Below, piece after piece: positions 8,566 through 17,545 of a stretch of 64,000 nt of DNA (position 1 is the first letter of the stretch; every line of letters starts with the position of its first letter). The stretch is from positions 1 through 64,000 of the forward strand of contig JAIBAU010000004.1 in assembly GCA_019695035.1 (NCBI GenBank). Reading direction: 5' to 3'. The translations under genes were made by a program, and so were the position numbers. The notes under the pieces were generated by a model that searched no databases, was not told where the DNA came from, and saw only the letters and a program-made list of their open reading frames with translations. The DNA is from Caulobacteraceae bacterium. GTDB lineage: Bacteria > Pseudomonadota > Alphaproteobacteria > Caulobacterales > Caulobacteraceae.

Positions 8566-8634
8566 GATCGTCCAAGACAAGACCTCGACGGGCGGTGAAG
8601 CTTGGCGGACAGCTGGTTCGCGGAGTTCGTTCGG

Positions 8635-10158
8635 ATGTATCCAGACCGCCGTAGCGTTTCGACCGGGCTCGCCGCCCTGCTGGCCGCGGCCCCGTCTCCG
8701 GGCTGGGCCGGGGTTCGCCGTCTCGCTGCCGGGGACGCGATCCAGGCCGCGGTCTCGCACGCGCTGCGGGAGGCGCCGGACATCGCCGGATACGGGGTGG
8801 CGGTCTACAGCCGGGAGGGCGTCTACGCCCAGGGCTTCGGCGTTGCGGACGTCGAACTCGGCCTCCAGGCCGACGCGGACACCGCCTGGTATATCGCCTC
8901 CTCCACCAAGTCGTTCACGGCCATGGCGATGGCGTCCCTGGCCGCTCGGTCCCGGCTTGACCTCGACGCGCCGATTGACGGCCTCGCGGCGGGCGCTCCC
9001 TTTCCTCCCGAGGCAGAAGCGGGAAGGGTCAGGGTCCGGGACCTGCTGACCCACACCTCGGGTCTCTCGAATGATCCGATCAGCTTCAGGGTGGCGTACA
9101 GCGGTCAGCACGATCCGGAACTGCTGTGGCGTCTGCTGGCCCTGACAAAACCCAACGCCGAGGCGCCGCTCGGCCGCTACCGCTACACGAATGACGGCTA
9201 CAACATCCTGACCGTGCTGACCGATCGCATGCTGGGGATGCGCTGGCAGGACTTGCTTCAACGGGAGATCTTCGACCGCGCCGGGATGCGTCACACCACC
9301 GCCTACATGTCGCGCGCCAAGCGCAGCGGCTGGCGATTGGCGCGCGGTTATGCATCCGCCCTGCCGGAAGGACGCCAGCCCATCGCCCTTCGCAAGGTCG
9401 ACGCCACCATGCAGTCGGCCGGGGGTCTCATCATGAGCGCGAACGACGCCCTGCGCTGGCTGGAGCTTCTGCTCAACGATGGCAGGGTCGGCGGACGGCA
9501 GGCGATTCCGGCGGAGGCGGTCCGGCGCACCCGCGACCTGCGGGTCGAGACGGGCGACACCAGGGAGGAGTACGCGGCGGGCCAGTATTCGCTCGGCTGG
9601 AACATCGGCAAGCGCCGGTCCGACGAGATATTCTTCCACTTCGGCGGCTTTCCGGGATTCCGGACCCACGTCTCGTTCATTCCGTCCCAGGGCATGGGGG
9701 TCGCCGTGTTCTCGAATGACGGACCCGTGGGAGCCGAGCTGACCACGCCCATCGCGGAGCTCGCATACGGCCTGATGCTCGGTGAGCCTGACGCCGCCAC
9801 GGTTTTCGATGCCGCGATCGCGGACATGAAGGTCCAGCGGGAGGCCATGACAGCACGCGTGAAAGCCGATCGCGATCGCCGTGCGGCGCGGACATGGACG
9901 CTGAGCCAGCCCAATGCGGCCTACCTCGGCGTGTACTCCAGTCCGTCGTTCGGCGAGATGGTCGTGACCGAGGAGCGGGGCAAGCTGTTCGTGATCATCG
10001 GCGAACTGAAGTCCGTCGCGGAGCCCTTCACCGCGCCCGAGAGCCTGCGCGTCGAGCTCATTCCCTACAGCGGATCCGTCATCACATTCGAGATGGCAGA
10101 GGGCGGCCGTCCGCGCGCCCTGAGTTGGGACGGGGACCGTTACGCGAGGATCAGTTGA
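8635..10158 (+). CDS. Serine hydrolase of the beta-lactamase/class C (S12) family
   Basis: A 507-residue exported protein. ATG 8635 gives a twin-Arg-like, Ala-rich N-terminus (DRRSVSTGLAALLAAAP) typical of a signal peptide; TTG 8602 is rejected because it would lengthen the n-region. The SxxK nucleophile motif is at S89-S-T-K92, the second motif is YTN (within YRYTNDGYN), and a HFGG motif replaces the KTG box, as in many S12 esterase/peptidase relatives. A C-terminal beta domain (residues about 410-507) follows. It could be an esterase, a D-aminopeptidase or a carboxypeptidase, and the sequence alone does not decide. It overlaps the convergent pgeF by 8 bases. Confidence 0.85.
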   Translation: MYPDRRSVSTGLAALLAAAPSPGWAGVRRLAAGDAIQAAVSHALREAPDIAGYGVAVYSREGVYAQGFGVADVELGLQADADTAWYIASSTKSFTAMAMASLAARSRLDLDAPIDGLAAGAPFPPEAEAGRVRVRDLLTHTSGLSNDPISFRVAYSGQHDPELLWRLLALTKPNAEAPLGRYRYTNDGYNILTVLTDRMLGMRWQDLLQREIFDRAGMRHTTAYMSRAKRSGWRLARGYASALPEGRQPIALRKVDATMQSAGGLIMSANDALRWLELLLNDGRVGGRQAIPAEAVRRTRDLRVETGDTREEYAAGQYSLGWNIGKRRSDEIFFHFGGFPGFRTHVSFIPSQGMGVAVFSNDGPVGAELTTPIAELAYGLMLGEPDAATVFDAAIADMKVQREAMTARVKADRDRRAARTWTLSQPNAAYLGVYSSPSFGEMVVTEERGKLFVIIGELKSVAEPFTAPESLRVELIPYSGSVITFEMAEGGRPRALSWDGDRYARIS

Positions 10159-10924
10159 GGGCGATGGCGCTGATCAGCCGGCCGTAGTCCGGTTCGCCCC
10201 GCTTGAAGGCGCGGCGGTTGGAGAAGAACCGGTCTTCCTCGGCGCAGGTGTCGTGGCCGATCCACTCGCAGTTGTTCACGCCGGCCTGCTCAAGGCGCCA
10301 GAGCACGAATCCCGGCAGGTCGAAACGCGCCTTTCCCTCGGCGTCGGTGGGGTAGAAGAAGTGCTCCGATCCGGCGTCGTGGGCCAGGAAGCGTTCGACG
10401 AACTCCATGCCCACCTCGTAGCTGGCCGGACCGATGCACGGGCCGACCACGGCGACGATGTCGCCCGGCCGTGCGCCCGCGGCGCACATTGCGGAGACGG
10501 CGGAGGCCACGACGCCGTCCAGCGCCCCTTTCCAGCCGGCGTGGACGGAAGCGACCACCCGCGCCTGCGGATCGGCCAACAGAACCGGCGCACAGTCCGC
10601 CGTCAGGGCGCCGCAGGCGAGGCCCGGCGTGGCGGTGACGATGGCGTCCCCCTCGGGCCGCTGGTCCCCCCAAGGGCCTTCGGCGACCCGCACCAGAGTC
10701 GAATGGGTCTGGTAGCAGGAGAGCAGGGCGCCCGGCTCGACGCCCATGGCCTCGGCGACGCGGCGGCGGTTCTCCTCGACGGCGGCGGCGGCGTCCTGGC
10801 TGCCGCGACCGACGTTCAGGCTGTCGTAGATGCCGGTCGATACGCCCCCCTGACGGGTGAAGAAGGCATGCCGGACGCCGGGCAGTTGCTCGAGCCGTCG
10901 CGAGGTCAGGATGGGAACGGTCAT
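10151..10924 (-). CDS. pgeF: Purine nucleoside phosphorylase-type laccase-domain protein (YfiH/PgeF family)
   Basis: A 257-residue cytosolic multicopper-oxidase-fold protein. In relatives it acts as a peptidoglycan-editing factor and as an adenosine/inosine phosphorylase or deaminase. Family motifs are present: the His of QTHS, TADCAPVLLADP with the metal/catalytic Cys, VHAGWKGAL and GPCIGPASYEV. It is the last gene of the lgt-midA-pgeF operon, its start overlapping the upstream stop (ATGA at 10921-10924). Confidence 0.93.
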   Translation of the reverse strand: MTVPILTSRRLEQLPGVRHAFFTRQGGVSTGIYDSLNVGRGSQDAAAAVEENRRRVAEAMGVEPGALLSCYQTHSTLVRVAEGPWGDQRPEGDAIVTATPGLACGALTADCAPVLLADPQARVVASVHAGWKGALDGVVASAVSAMCAAGARPGDIVAVVGPCIGPASYEVGMEFVERFLAHDAGSEHFFYPTDAEGKARFDLPGFVLWRLEQAGVNNCEWIGHDTCAEEDRFFSNRRAFKRGEPDYGRLISAIALN

Positions 10925-12006
10925 GACGCTTCCTCGGCAAGGTCCTCGAAGGCGGGGGGCGGGGCGTCCGCCGGGTTCCAGATGGCGACAGCCTTGAACA
11001 GCCGGCCCATCTGGTCGTCGTCGATCAGGCGCGACAGCTGGCGCGCCACCATCTCCTGCCGGTCGGGGCGGGCGGCGGCAAGGGCGGCGGCGCGTTGTTC
11101 AACGCCCAGCCGGCGCAGGAAGGTCCCCTGGTTCAGCAGGCCGGATGCTGCGCCGGCCGCTCGGGCCGCGGCCTGGAATGCCGGAAAGTCGGCCCAGACG
11201 GTCAGGTCCGCGCGTCCTGGATCGGCCAGGGGATCCACCTTGCAGTGTCGATGCAGGGCCTGCAGCGTGTCGCCCGCCTCGGGCCGGTCCCGCCCATAGT
11301 CGATGAACAGCGCAGCCCCGCCTGTGGCGGTGACGCGCCCGGCCACCTGCAGCCCCAGGGCCTGCTGCGCCACGGAGAGCTCCCAGACAAGGCCCGGCGG
11401 CAGGTCGGCCGGGGCGCCCTCAGGGCGCAGGGCCGGGCGCAGGCCCAGCGCCAGTGCGCCCTGCGCGTCGAGACCCACCACGCGTTCGGCCCAGCCCGGG
11501 CCGTCGCGCAGGAACTGTCGGGCGGGAAGGCAGTCGAGCAACTCGTTGGCGATCAGGAGCACCGGCGCGTCCTCCGGCAGGGCCTCCAGCGTCTCGGCCC
11601 AGCGGGGCGACAGGGGGGCGTCGGACAGGGCCCGTGCCTGACGGGCGCGAAGGGGCCCCGACGGATCGATCAGCCAGAGGTCGGCGGCTTCGAGGAAGGC
11701 GGGAGCGAGGCGGGCGGCCCGGAGCGCGTCGCTCATCAGGGTTCCGTCCCCGGGCCCCATCTCGACCAGCAGCACCCGGGACGGGGCTCCCATCCGCAAC
11801 CAGGTCTCTGTCGCCCACAGGCCGATCAGCTCGCCGAACATCTGCGAGACCAGGGGAGCAGTGATGAAGTCGCCGTCCTCGCCGAGGGCCGGCCGCACGG
11901 CGTAGTAGCCGTCAGCCGGGTCGAACAGGCAGCGCGCCATGTAGTCCGAGACGGCGATCGGGCCCGTGGCGGCGATCTCGGCCTTCAGCCGGTCGGCGAG
12001 ACTCAC
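10921..12006 (-). CDS. SAM-dependent methyltransferase of the MidA/NDUFAF7 family
   Basis: A 361-residue class I methyltransferase. The hallmark GDGTLM SAM site follows VEMGP, with LIANELLDCLP as motif II, and the N-terminus FDPADGYYAVRPALGEDGDFITAP is characteristic of the family. The mitochondrial homologue methylates a complex I subunit (NDUFS2). The bacterial substrate is not established, though a respiratory role is plausible. The start is GTG 12006 overlapping the lgt stop (GTGA), and the end overlaps pgeF by 4 bases, giving a fully coupled operon. Confidence 0.93.
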   Translation of the reverse strand: MSLADRLKAEIAATGPIAVSDYMARCLFDPADGYYAVRPALGEDGDFITAPLVSQMFGELIGLWATETWLRMGAPSRVLLVEMGPGDGTLMSDALRAARLAPAFLEAADLWLIDPSGPLRARQARALSDAPLSPRWAETLEALPEDAPVLLIANELLDCLPARQFLRDGPGWAERVVGLDAQGALALGLRPALRPEGAPADLPPGLVWELSVAQQALGLQVAGRVTATGGAALFIDYGRDRPEAGDTLQALHRHCKVDPLADPGRADLTVWADFPAFQAAARAAGAASGLLNQGTFLRRLGVEQRAAALAAARPDRQEMVARQLSRLIDDDQMGRLFKAVAIWNPADAPPPAFEDLAEEAS

Positions 12007-12890
12007 GCCGGGCGCGGGCCGTTCTTCCTGGCCCGCAGGATCAGCCAGCCGCCGATCAGCGCCATCGGCACCGAGAGCAGCATGCCCATGGTGATCATGC
12101 CCCGCAGTTCGGGGGGCATCTGGGCGTCGGGCTCGCGCACCGTCTCCAGCAGCATGCGGATCACGCCGTATCCGATCAGGAAGGCGCCGGTGACCCAGCC
12201 CGGGTAGGGCAGCTTGCGGGCGATGTGCGTGGCCCAGCGCAGGAAGAAGAACAGGAACACACCCTCCAGCGCGGCTTCATAAAGCTGGCTGGGGTGGCGG
12301 GCGAAGCCCCCGGCGGGGCAGTCCCCGTAGGTGGCGCGGATGGTGTCGTTGCAGAACACCATGCCCCAGGGCAGGTCGGTCGGCCGGCCCCACAGCTCGC
12401 CGTTGATGAAGTTCGCGATGCGGCCGAAGAACAGGCCGATCGGCGCGCAGGCGGCGATGATGTCGCCCAGGCTGAGGATGCGCGGCCAGTCCATCTTGTT
12501 GGCGCGGGCGAACAGCAGGATCGCCGCCACCACCCCGATGAGCCCGCCGTGGAAGGACATGCCGCCGTCCCAGAGCTTCAGGATGCTGACCGGATCGCGG
12601 AACATGTCCGGGCTGTAGAAGAGGGCGTAACCCAGCCGGCCGCCGCCGATGATGCCCAGGGTGAGCCAAAGGATCAGGTCGTCGATCTGCAGCGAGGTGG
12701 CCGGCGGCTTCGACGGCTCCCACAGGCTCTCGCCGCGCACCAGCTTCAGGGCGTATCGCCACCCGAGAATGATGCCCATGACATAGGCCAGCGCGTACCA
12801 GCGCACGCCCAGCGGCCCGATGGTCAAGCCGAACAGGTGGAAGGCCGGGATCTGGCCGATGATGAACGGATCGATGTCGGGAAACTGCAC
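12003..12890 (-). CDS. lgt: Prolipoprotein diacylglyceryl transferase
   Basis: A 295-residue inner-membrane enzyme that moves diacylglycerol from phosphatidylglycerol to the lipobox Cys of prolipoproteins. The signature GRIANFINGELWG lies near residue 155, with MSFHGGLIG before it, and about seven hydrophobic helices are visible. The start is GTG 12890 with AGGGGG a few bases upstream. It heads the lgt-midA-pgeF operon and serves the many lipoproteins encoded nearby. Confidence 0.97.
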   Translation of the reverse strand: MQFPDIDPFIIGQIPAFHLFGLTIGPLGVRWYALAYVMGIILGWRYALKLVRGESLWEPSKPPATSLQIDDLILWLTLGIIGGGRLGYALFYSPDMFRDPVSILKLWDGGMSFHGGLIGVVAAILLFARANKMDWPRILSLGDIIAACAPIGLFFGRIANFINGELWGRPTDLPWGMVFCNDTIRATYGDCPAGGFARHPSQLYEAALEGVFLFFFLRWATHIARKLPYPGWVTGAFLIGYGVIRMLLETVREPDAQMPPELRGMITMGMLLSVPMALIGGWLILRARKNGPRPA

Positions 12891-13147
12891 GACGCCCCCT
12901 GCGGCTTGTCTCGGACCGGCTTGATAGCAGGGCGCCGGATTCGGTGCGAGCGCCCAGTCGGGTCCCAGTCCCCCAGCGACCCCGGCTTCTTACGGCCGCC
13001 CAATACGGCCACGCTGCAAGAATCCACAGAAATCCGTCTCACGGTCACGGCCCCGTCACGAATGGGTGCGCGTTAAGGTTTGACTCACCATATCGGGCGG
13101 AGGCTGCCCGCAGTGGGGCGGCTGTCGAACCGCTTCGAAGGACCCAG

Positions 13148-13408
13148 ATGCAGACGCGTAATCCCATCCTCGACGAATTCGCCAAGCTGACCACGGGGGC
13201 CGTGGGCCTGGCCCAGGCCGCCGGCGAGGAGGCGAAGGCCGCGTTCCGCGCCCAGGCCGATCGCTTCGCCGCCGACATGGATCTGGTCCGCAAGGACGAG
13301 TTCGAGGCCCTGAAGGCCGAGGTCGCCACTCTCAGGGCCGAGCTCGCCAGCCTCAAGGCCGGCGCGCCGTCCACAGCGAAAAAGCCTCCGAAGGGCGGCG
13401 CCGGTTGA
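13148..13408 (+). CDS. UbiK-like accessory factor (BMFP domain protein)
   Basis: An 86-residue small helical protein. Residues 1-45 form an amphipathic helix (PILDEFAKLTTGAVGLAQAA), and residues 45-75 are a coiled coil with KDEFEALKAEVATLRAELASL. The BMFP/UbiK family (E. coli YqiC) assists aerobic ubiquinone synthesis and membrane fusion in vitro. The start at ATG 13148 follows a GAAGGA-like ribosome site. The product tail is Lys/Pro/Gly-rich. Confidence 0.85.
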   Translation: MQTRNPILDEFAKLTTGAVGLAQAAGEEAKAAFRAQADRFAADMDLVRKDEFEALKAEVATLRAELASLKAGAPSTAKKPPKGGAG

Positions 13409-13499
13409 GCCGGCAGCTCGCCACCGCATACCCTTTCCCAAGCGGGCCTGAGTCGCGCCCGCATTACCCCGTCGGCTTCGGCCGGCGAAGGACCCGTGC

Positions 13500-14003
13500 A
13501 TGACCGCTCCGCGCGCCGATGACGCCGAACTGAACATGGATCCGCTGGACGTGGTCGAAAACGTCCTGTCGGCGGAAAACCTGCCGTTCGACCGGACCGA
13601 GGATGGGGATCTGGCCTTCGCCCTGACCGGCGATTGGAAGGATTACGAACTCTGGTTCGCCTGGCGGCCCGAGGGCGATTGCCTGCAGCTGTGCTGCTCC
13701 CTCGATCTGCGGGCCGCCAAGGCCAAGCGCACCCAGGCCTACGAACTGCTGAGCCTGGTGAACCAGCGCGTCTGGATGGGCCATTTCGAGGTCTGGCCCG
13801 AGGACGGCGAGGTGGTGTTCCGCCACTCCATGGCGCTGCCCCACGGCGAACGCCCGACCCTGGCGCAGGCCGCCTCGATGATCGACGCGGCCGTGGAAGC
13901 CTCGGATCGATTCTACCCGGCCTTCGATTTCCTGATCCGCGGCGCCAAGACTCCGTCGGACGCCATGGCCGCCTGCATGTTCGAGACGGTCGGACAGGCC
14001 TGA
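13500..14003 (+). CDS. YbjN domain-containing protein
   Basis: A 167-residue acidic cytosolic protein. The whole length matches the YbjN-like fold related to type III secretion chaperones (MDPLDVVENVLSAENLPF at the N-terminus, WFAWRPEGDCLQLCC, RVWMGHFEVWPEDGEVVFRH). E. coli YbjN is a sensory/regulatory protein of unclear mechanism, and in Caulobacterales this gene habitually precedes proC, as here (24-base gap). Function remains inferred. Confidence 0.85.
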   Translation: MTAPRADDAELNMDPLDVVENVLSAENLPFDRTEDGDLAFALTGDWKDYELWFAWRPEGDCLQLCCSLDLRAAKAKRTQAYELLSLVNQRVWMGHFEVWPEDGEVVFRHSMALPHGERPTLAQAASMIDAAVEASDRFYPAFDFLIRGAKTPSDAMAACMFETVGQA

Positions 14004-14027
14004 GCCGCAACTCCCCGGGGGCCGGTG

Positions 14028-14828
14028 ATGAAGCCCGATTCCACCCGTGTGCTGCTGATCGGCGCCGGCCGCATGGGCGGGGCGCTGGTCTCCGGCTGGC
14101 GACGCTCGCAGGCCTTTGACCTCGCCCGGCTGGTGGTGCGCGCGCCCCATCTCAACGAGGCCTGCGCCGAGGCCGCGCGCGCCGGCGCCCTGGTCAATCC
14201 GGAAGATGCGGCGCTGGCCGATGTCGGCGCCGTGGTTCTCTGCGTGAAGCCGCAGAAGTGGCGAGAGGTGGCGCCGATCTACGAACCGCTGCTGCCGCGC
14301 GACGCGGTCATCGTGTCGGTGCTGGTCGGGACCCGAGCGGCCGACGTCGGCGCCGGGTTCGGGGGCAGGGCGGTCGCGCGGGTGCTGCCCACGACGGCGG
14401 TGGCGACGGCTTCGGGGGTCACAAGCCTGTATGCGCCCGACCCCAGGGCGGCCGCCGCGGCGCGGGCGCTGTTCGAGCCTGTCTCGACGGTGGTCGGGCT
14501 GGACAGTGAGCCGCTGATGGATGTCGCCGGGGCCGTTTCGGCCTCGGGGGCCGCCTACGTCTACGCCTTCGCCAAGGCGCTGGAGGAAGCCGGGGCGGAG
14601 GCGGGTCTGTCCGCCGCCGCCGCGCGCACCCTGGCCCGCTCGACGGTGGTCAGCGCAGCCGCCTACATGGGGCAGACCCCCGCGCATCTCGAGGACCTCA
14701 TCGCCCAGGTCGCTTCGCCGGGCGGCACCACCCGGGCGGCGCTTGCAGTGCTGGAGCCCGCGCTGAGGGACGCTTTGGCCGCCGCGGTCGCGGCGGCGGT
14801 CCGCCGCGCCGAGGAACTCGCCGGCTAG
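14028..14828 (+). CDS. proC: Pyrroline-5-carboxylate reductase
   Basis: A 266-residue enzyme reducing pyrroline-5-carboxylate to proline with NAD(P)H. The Rossmann motif is GAGRMGGALVSGW near residue 12, followed by VVLCVKPQ. The C-terminal signature EAGLSAAAARTLARSTVVSA is followed by QVASPGGTT. ATG 14028 is chosen over the GTG directly before it. It ends 4 bases from the convergent stop of the next gene. Confidence 0.96.
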   Translation: MKPDSTRVLLIGAGRMGGALVSGWRRSQAFDLARLVVRAPHLNEACAEAARAGALVNPEDAALADVGAVVLCVKPQKWREVAPIYEPLLPRDAVIVSVLVGTRAADVGAGFGGRAVARVLPTTAVATASGVTSLYAPDPRAAAAARALFEPVSTVVGLDSEPLMDVAGAVSASGAAYVYAFAKALEEAGAEAGLSAAAARTLARSTVVSAAAYMGQTPAHLEDLIAQVASPGGTTRAALAVLEPALRDALAAAVAAAVRRAEELAG

Positions 14829-14831
14829 GGC

Positions 14832-15314
14832 CTATTCCCGGCCCTTGGCGTAGCGGCTGGCGAACAGGTCGAAGGCCCGGTGGGCGTCGGTCCAGGTCGT
14901 CCGGCTCTCGGCCCAGCGGATGTCGGATTCGTACCAGCTGAACTCCACGGAGCGACGCTCGCCATCGGGTCGGATCTCGAACCCTTCGATGGTCGCGCCG
15001 CCGTTCGAGACGCTGCGCATGTCGAGGCCCGGACGGCGCGCCATCTGTTCGAAGGTGGGGCGCGAAGGCTTGGCGTCGACCAGCGTCAGCTCGAGCCGCA
15101 CGCCGTCCACTCCCTTGCCCGATCGGGCCACGGCCTTCTCGACCGCCGCCTCCAGATCGGCGGTCAGGCGGTCCAGATCGTTCTGGCCCAGTTCTCGGGC
15201 CTGTTCCTGCAGTTCGGGACCGATGACGACATGCACCTCAGAGGCCTGCGCCTGGACGGCGGCGGGAGCAGCGGCGGCCAGCAGCAACGTCAGGAGGAGA
15301 GCGGGGCGGGTCAT
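14832..15314 (-). CDS. Secreted hypothetical protein
   Basis: A 160-residue protein with a standard signal peptide (MTRPALLLTLLLAAAAPAAVQAQA). The mature part (about 137 residues) has a predicted beta-alpha-beta layout with VRLELTLVDAKPSRPTFEQM and a SVEFSWYESD strand. No catalytic motif is visible. The length and pattern look like a small periplasmic protein conserved in Caulobacterales, but I cannot name a family. Confidence 0.75.
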   Translation of the reverse strand: MTRPALLLTLLLAAAAPAAVQAQASEVHVVIGPELQEQARELGQNDLDRLTADLEAAVEKAVARSGKGVDGVRLELTLVDAKPSRPTFEQMARRPGLDMRSVSNGGATIEGFEIRPDGERRSVEFSWYESDIRWAESRTTWTDAHRAFDLFASRYAKGRE

Positions 15315-15411
15315 GGCGGTGTCCTGCGATGGAACGGGTTGATTTCTCAGATGGTAATCGACTCAGCAGAAGGAAGGGGGTGACGCATGGAGCGGTTCCT
15401 TGAGATCGGCG

Positions 15412-16767
15412 TTATCCCGGCAGGCGGACAACAGCCCGCAGGCCGCCCATGGGGCTCTTGTCCAGGGTGACGTCGCCGCCGTGTCCGCGGGCGGCGTCCC
15501 GCGCGATGGCGAGGCCAAGGCCCACGCCCTTGAGGTTCTGGTTGCGCGCCTCGTCCAGCCGCGAGAACGGCTTGAAGGCTTCCTCCCGCTGATCCGGCGG
15601 GATGCCCGGGCCGTCGTCATCGACGCTGATCTCGAGGCCGCCGGAGGGGAGGGCGCGCGCCGTCAGTCGCACCTTGTCGGCATGGAAGGCCGCGTTCAGA
15701 GCCAGGTTCGAGACCGCGCGCCGCAGGGCGTTTGGACGGACCATGGCATGCAGGTCCTCCGGCGCTTCGACCTCGACCTCGGCTCCGGCGCGCCGGGCGT
15801 CGGCGGCGATGTCCTGGAGCAACGGCTCCACGGCGATGTCGGCCATCACCTCGCCGCCCTCGCCGCCGGCCTGCCCCCGGGCGAAGGCGAGATACTCGTC
15901 GATCATGTGCTCCATCTCGCCGAGGTCGCGCTTCATCGCATCCACCCGCTTCGACGGATCGGCCATCGCCAGTTCGAGCTTGAGCCGGGTGAGCGGCGTG
16001 CGCAGATCGTGGCTGACGGAGGCCAGCATGGTCGTGCGCTGATCGACGTAGCGGCGGATGCGCTCGCGCATGTCCAGGAAAGCGTGGGCGGCCTGCCGCA
16101 CCTCCTTGGCGCCACCGGGCTTGAACTCGTCGATCTCGACGCCGCGGCCGAACGCGTCAGCCGCCACCGCCAGGCGCTCGATCGCCCGCACCTGGTTGCG
16201 GATGAAAAGCACCGCCACGCCGGTGAGCAGGATCGTGGCGCCGGCCAGCCAGAGCACGAAGATGTGGGCCTGGCTGGCGAAGGCGCGGTCGCGCGGCGCG
16301 ATGACGCGCATGACGCCCCCGGGGACCTGGACGCGGATGTCGATCACCGCGGGGTAGCGGGTGGTGTCGAACCAGAAGGGGGCGTCGAGGGCGCCGGAGA
16401 GCGCATTCCTCAGCGTGCGGTCGTAGGCGACGAACAGGGACGCGCGCCGGCGCTTGGGCAGCGAGCGACCGGGCTGCACCACGATCGAAAGCTGCATCGA
16501 TTTCTCCGCCTGGTCGGCGAGCCGACGCACGGACTCCGGGCGCGGGTCATGCCGATAGCTGTCCACCGCCCAGGCGATGTCGCCCGCCAGGCTCTCGCTC
16601 AGGCGCGAGGTCACGGTCTGCCAGTGGGCGTCGAAGAAGACGTAGGTCACCGCCACCTGCATCAGGGCGATGGGCAGCACGATGATCAGCAGCGCTCGGC
16701 CCCACAGCGAAGTGGGCAGGCTGCGCTTCAGCCACCGCGACCACAGCTTGGGCGAGGCCCCCGGCAC
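15412..16767 (-). CDS. EnvZ-like sensor histidine kinase
   Basis: A 451-residue membrane kinase. TM1 lies near residues 24-46, a periplasmic domain of about 120 residues follows, TM2 lies near residues 175-197, then HAMP. The dimerisation/phosphoacceptor box SVSHDLRTPLTRLKLELAM has its His near residue 252. The ATPase boxes are NLALNAAFHADKV (N), DDGPGIP (G1) and KGVGLGLAI (G2). The start is GTG 16767, three bases after the stop of the response regulator it must partner. The signal is unknown; the large periplasmic loop suggests an envelope cue. Confidence 0.93.
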   Translation of the reverse strand: MPGASPKLWSRWLKRSLPTSLWGRALLIIVLPIALMQVAVTYVFFDAHWQTVTSRLSESLAGDIAWAVDSYRHDPRPESVRRLADQAEKSMQLSIVVQPGRSLPKRRRASLFVAYDRTLRNALSGALDAPFWFDTTRYPAVIDIRVQVPGGVMRVIAPRDRAFASQAHIFVLWLAGATILLTGVAVLFIRNQVRAIERLAVAADAFGRGVEIDEFKPGGAKEVRQAAHAFLDMRERIRRYVDQRTTMLASVSHDLRTPLTRLKLELAMADPSKRVDAMKRDLGEMEHMIDEYLAFARGQAGGEGGEVMADIAVEPLLQDIAADARRAGAEVEVEAPEDLHAMVRPNALRRAVSNLALNAAFHADKVRLTARALPSGGLEISVDDDGPGIPPDQREEAFKPFSRLDEARNQNLKGVGLGLAIARDAARGHGGDVTLDKSPMGGLRAVVRLPG

Positions 16768-16770
16768 GCG

Positions 16771-17460
16771 TCAGTCCGGAGCCAGCATGTAGCCCACGCC
16801 CCGCACGGTCTGCAGGTAGCGCGGGTTGCGCGGATCCGACTCGATCTTGCGGCGCAGGCGGGTGACCTGGACGTCGACGGCGCGGCCGATGCCGTCGGCG
16901 GAGTCGCGGGCCAGGTCCATGCGGTCGACCGCCGCGTGGGCGTGGTTGGCGAGCTGCTTGAGCAACTGCGCTTCGGCCTCGGTGAGGCGAACCAGGGTTC
17001 CGGCCCTGGACAGCTCGGCCCGGTCGAGGTCGAACTCGAAGGCGCCCAGGTTGACCTTGCGGGGGCCGGTCGGCTTGGGGCCGGCGCGCCGCAGCACGGC
17101 CTCTACCCGCAGCAGCAGCTCCTGCGGTTCGAACGGCTTGGCCAGGTAATCGTCGGCGCCGATGCTGAGGCCCTCGATGCGGTCCGTGGGAAGACCGCGG
17201 GCGGTCAGGATCAGGACCGGCGTCGCGCCCTGCTTGCGCACCCAACGCGTGAAGGCGAAGCCGTCCTCGCCCGGCATCATGACGTCCACCACCAGCAGGT
17301 CGAAGTCGAGCAGCTCCATCAGCCGGCGCGCCGCCGCCGCATCGGCCGCACCCGTCACCCGGAACCCATGCTTGGACAGATATTCCTTCAGAAGCTCGCG
17401 AATCCGGTCGTCGTCGTCGACCACCAGCAGGTGCCTCTGTCCCGACTCCGGCGTCACCAT
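16771..17460 (-). CDS. OmpR-family response regulator
   Basis: A 229-residue regulator, first gene of the two-component operon. The receiver domain has acidic residues in VVDDDDRI, the phosphorylated Asp59 in LLVVDVMMPGEDG, and the conserved Lys in YLAKPFEPQE. A C-terminal winged helix ends in the standard RYLQTVRGVGYMLAPD. ATG 17460 is preferred; the in-frame TTG at 17475 has no support. It is divergent from ilvE with an 85-base shared promoter region. Confidence 0.94.
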   Translation of the reverse strand: MVTPESGQRHLLVVDDDDRIRELLKEYLSKHGFRVTGAADAAAARRLMELLDFDLLVVDVMMPGEDGFAFTRWVRKQGATPVLILTARGLPTDRIEGLSIGADDYLAKPFEPQELLLRVEAVLRRAGPKPTGPRKVNLGAFEFDLDRAELSRAGTLVRLTEAEAQLLKQLANHAHAAVDRMDLARDSADGIGRAVDVQVTRLRRKIESDPRNPRYLQTVRGVGYMLAPD

Positions 17461-17487
17461 CGCGCGAGCTCCCAAGGGCGCCCGCCG

Positions 17488-17516
17488 TTGACGGCGGCGC
17501 GCAAGACAGGTCTAAA
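17488..17516 (+). promoter_or_regulatory. Probable sigma70 promoter of ilvE
   Basis: TTGACG (17488-17493) and TCTAAA (17511-17516) are separated by 17 bases, 30 bases upstream of the ilvE start, with AGGGAGAA as a ribosome site between. The region is shared with the divergent response-regulator gene. Confidence 0.6.
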
Positions 17517-17545
17517 CTGGTCTGCAGATAGGGAGAAATCGTTCA

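Noticed and set aside
7930-9669. 579-codon open frame antisense to the AraC and serine hydrolase genes
   Set aside because: The translation is typical of GC-rich antisense shadow (Arg/Pro/Gly/Val-rich without motifs), whereas the plus strand has the clear AraC and SxxK motifs.
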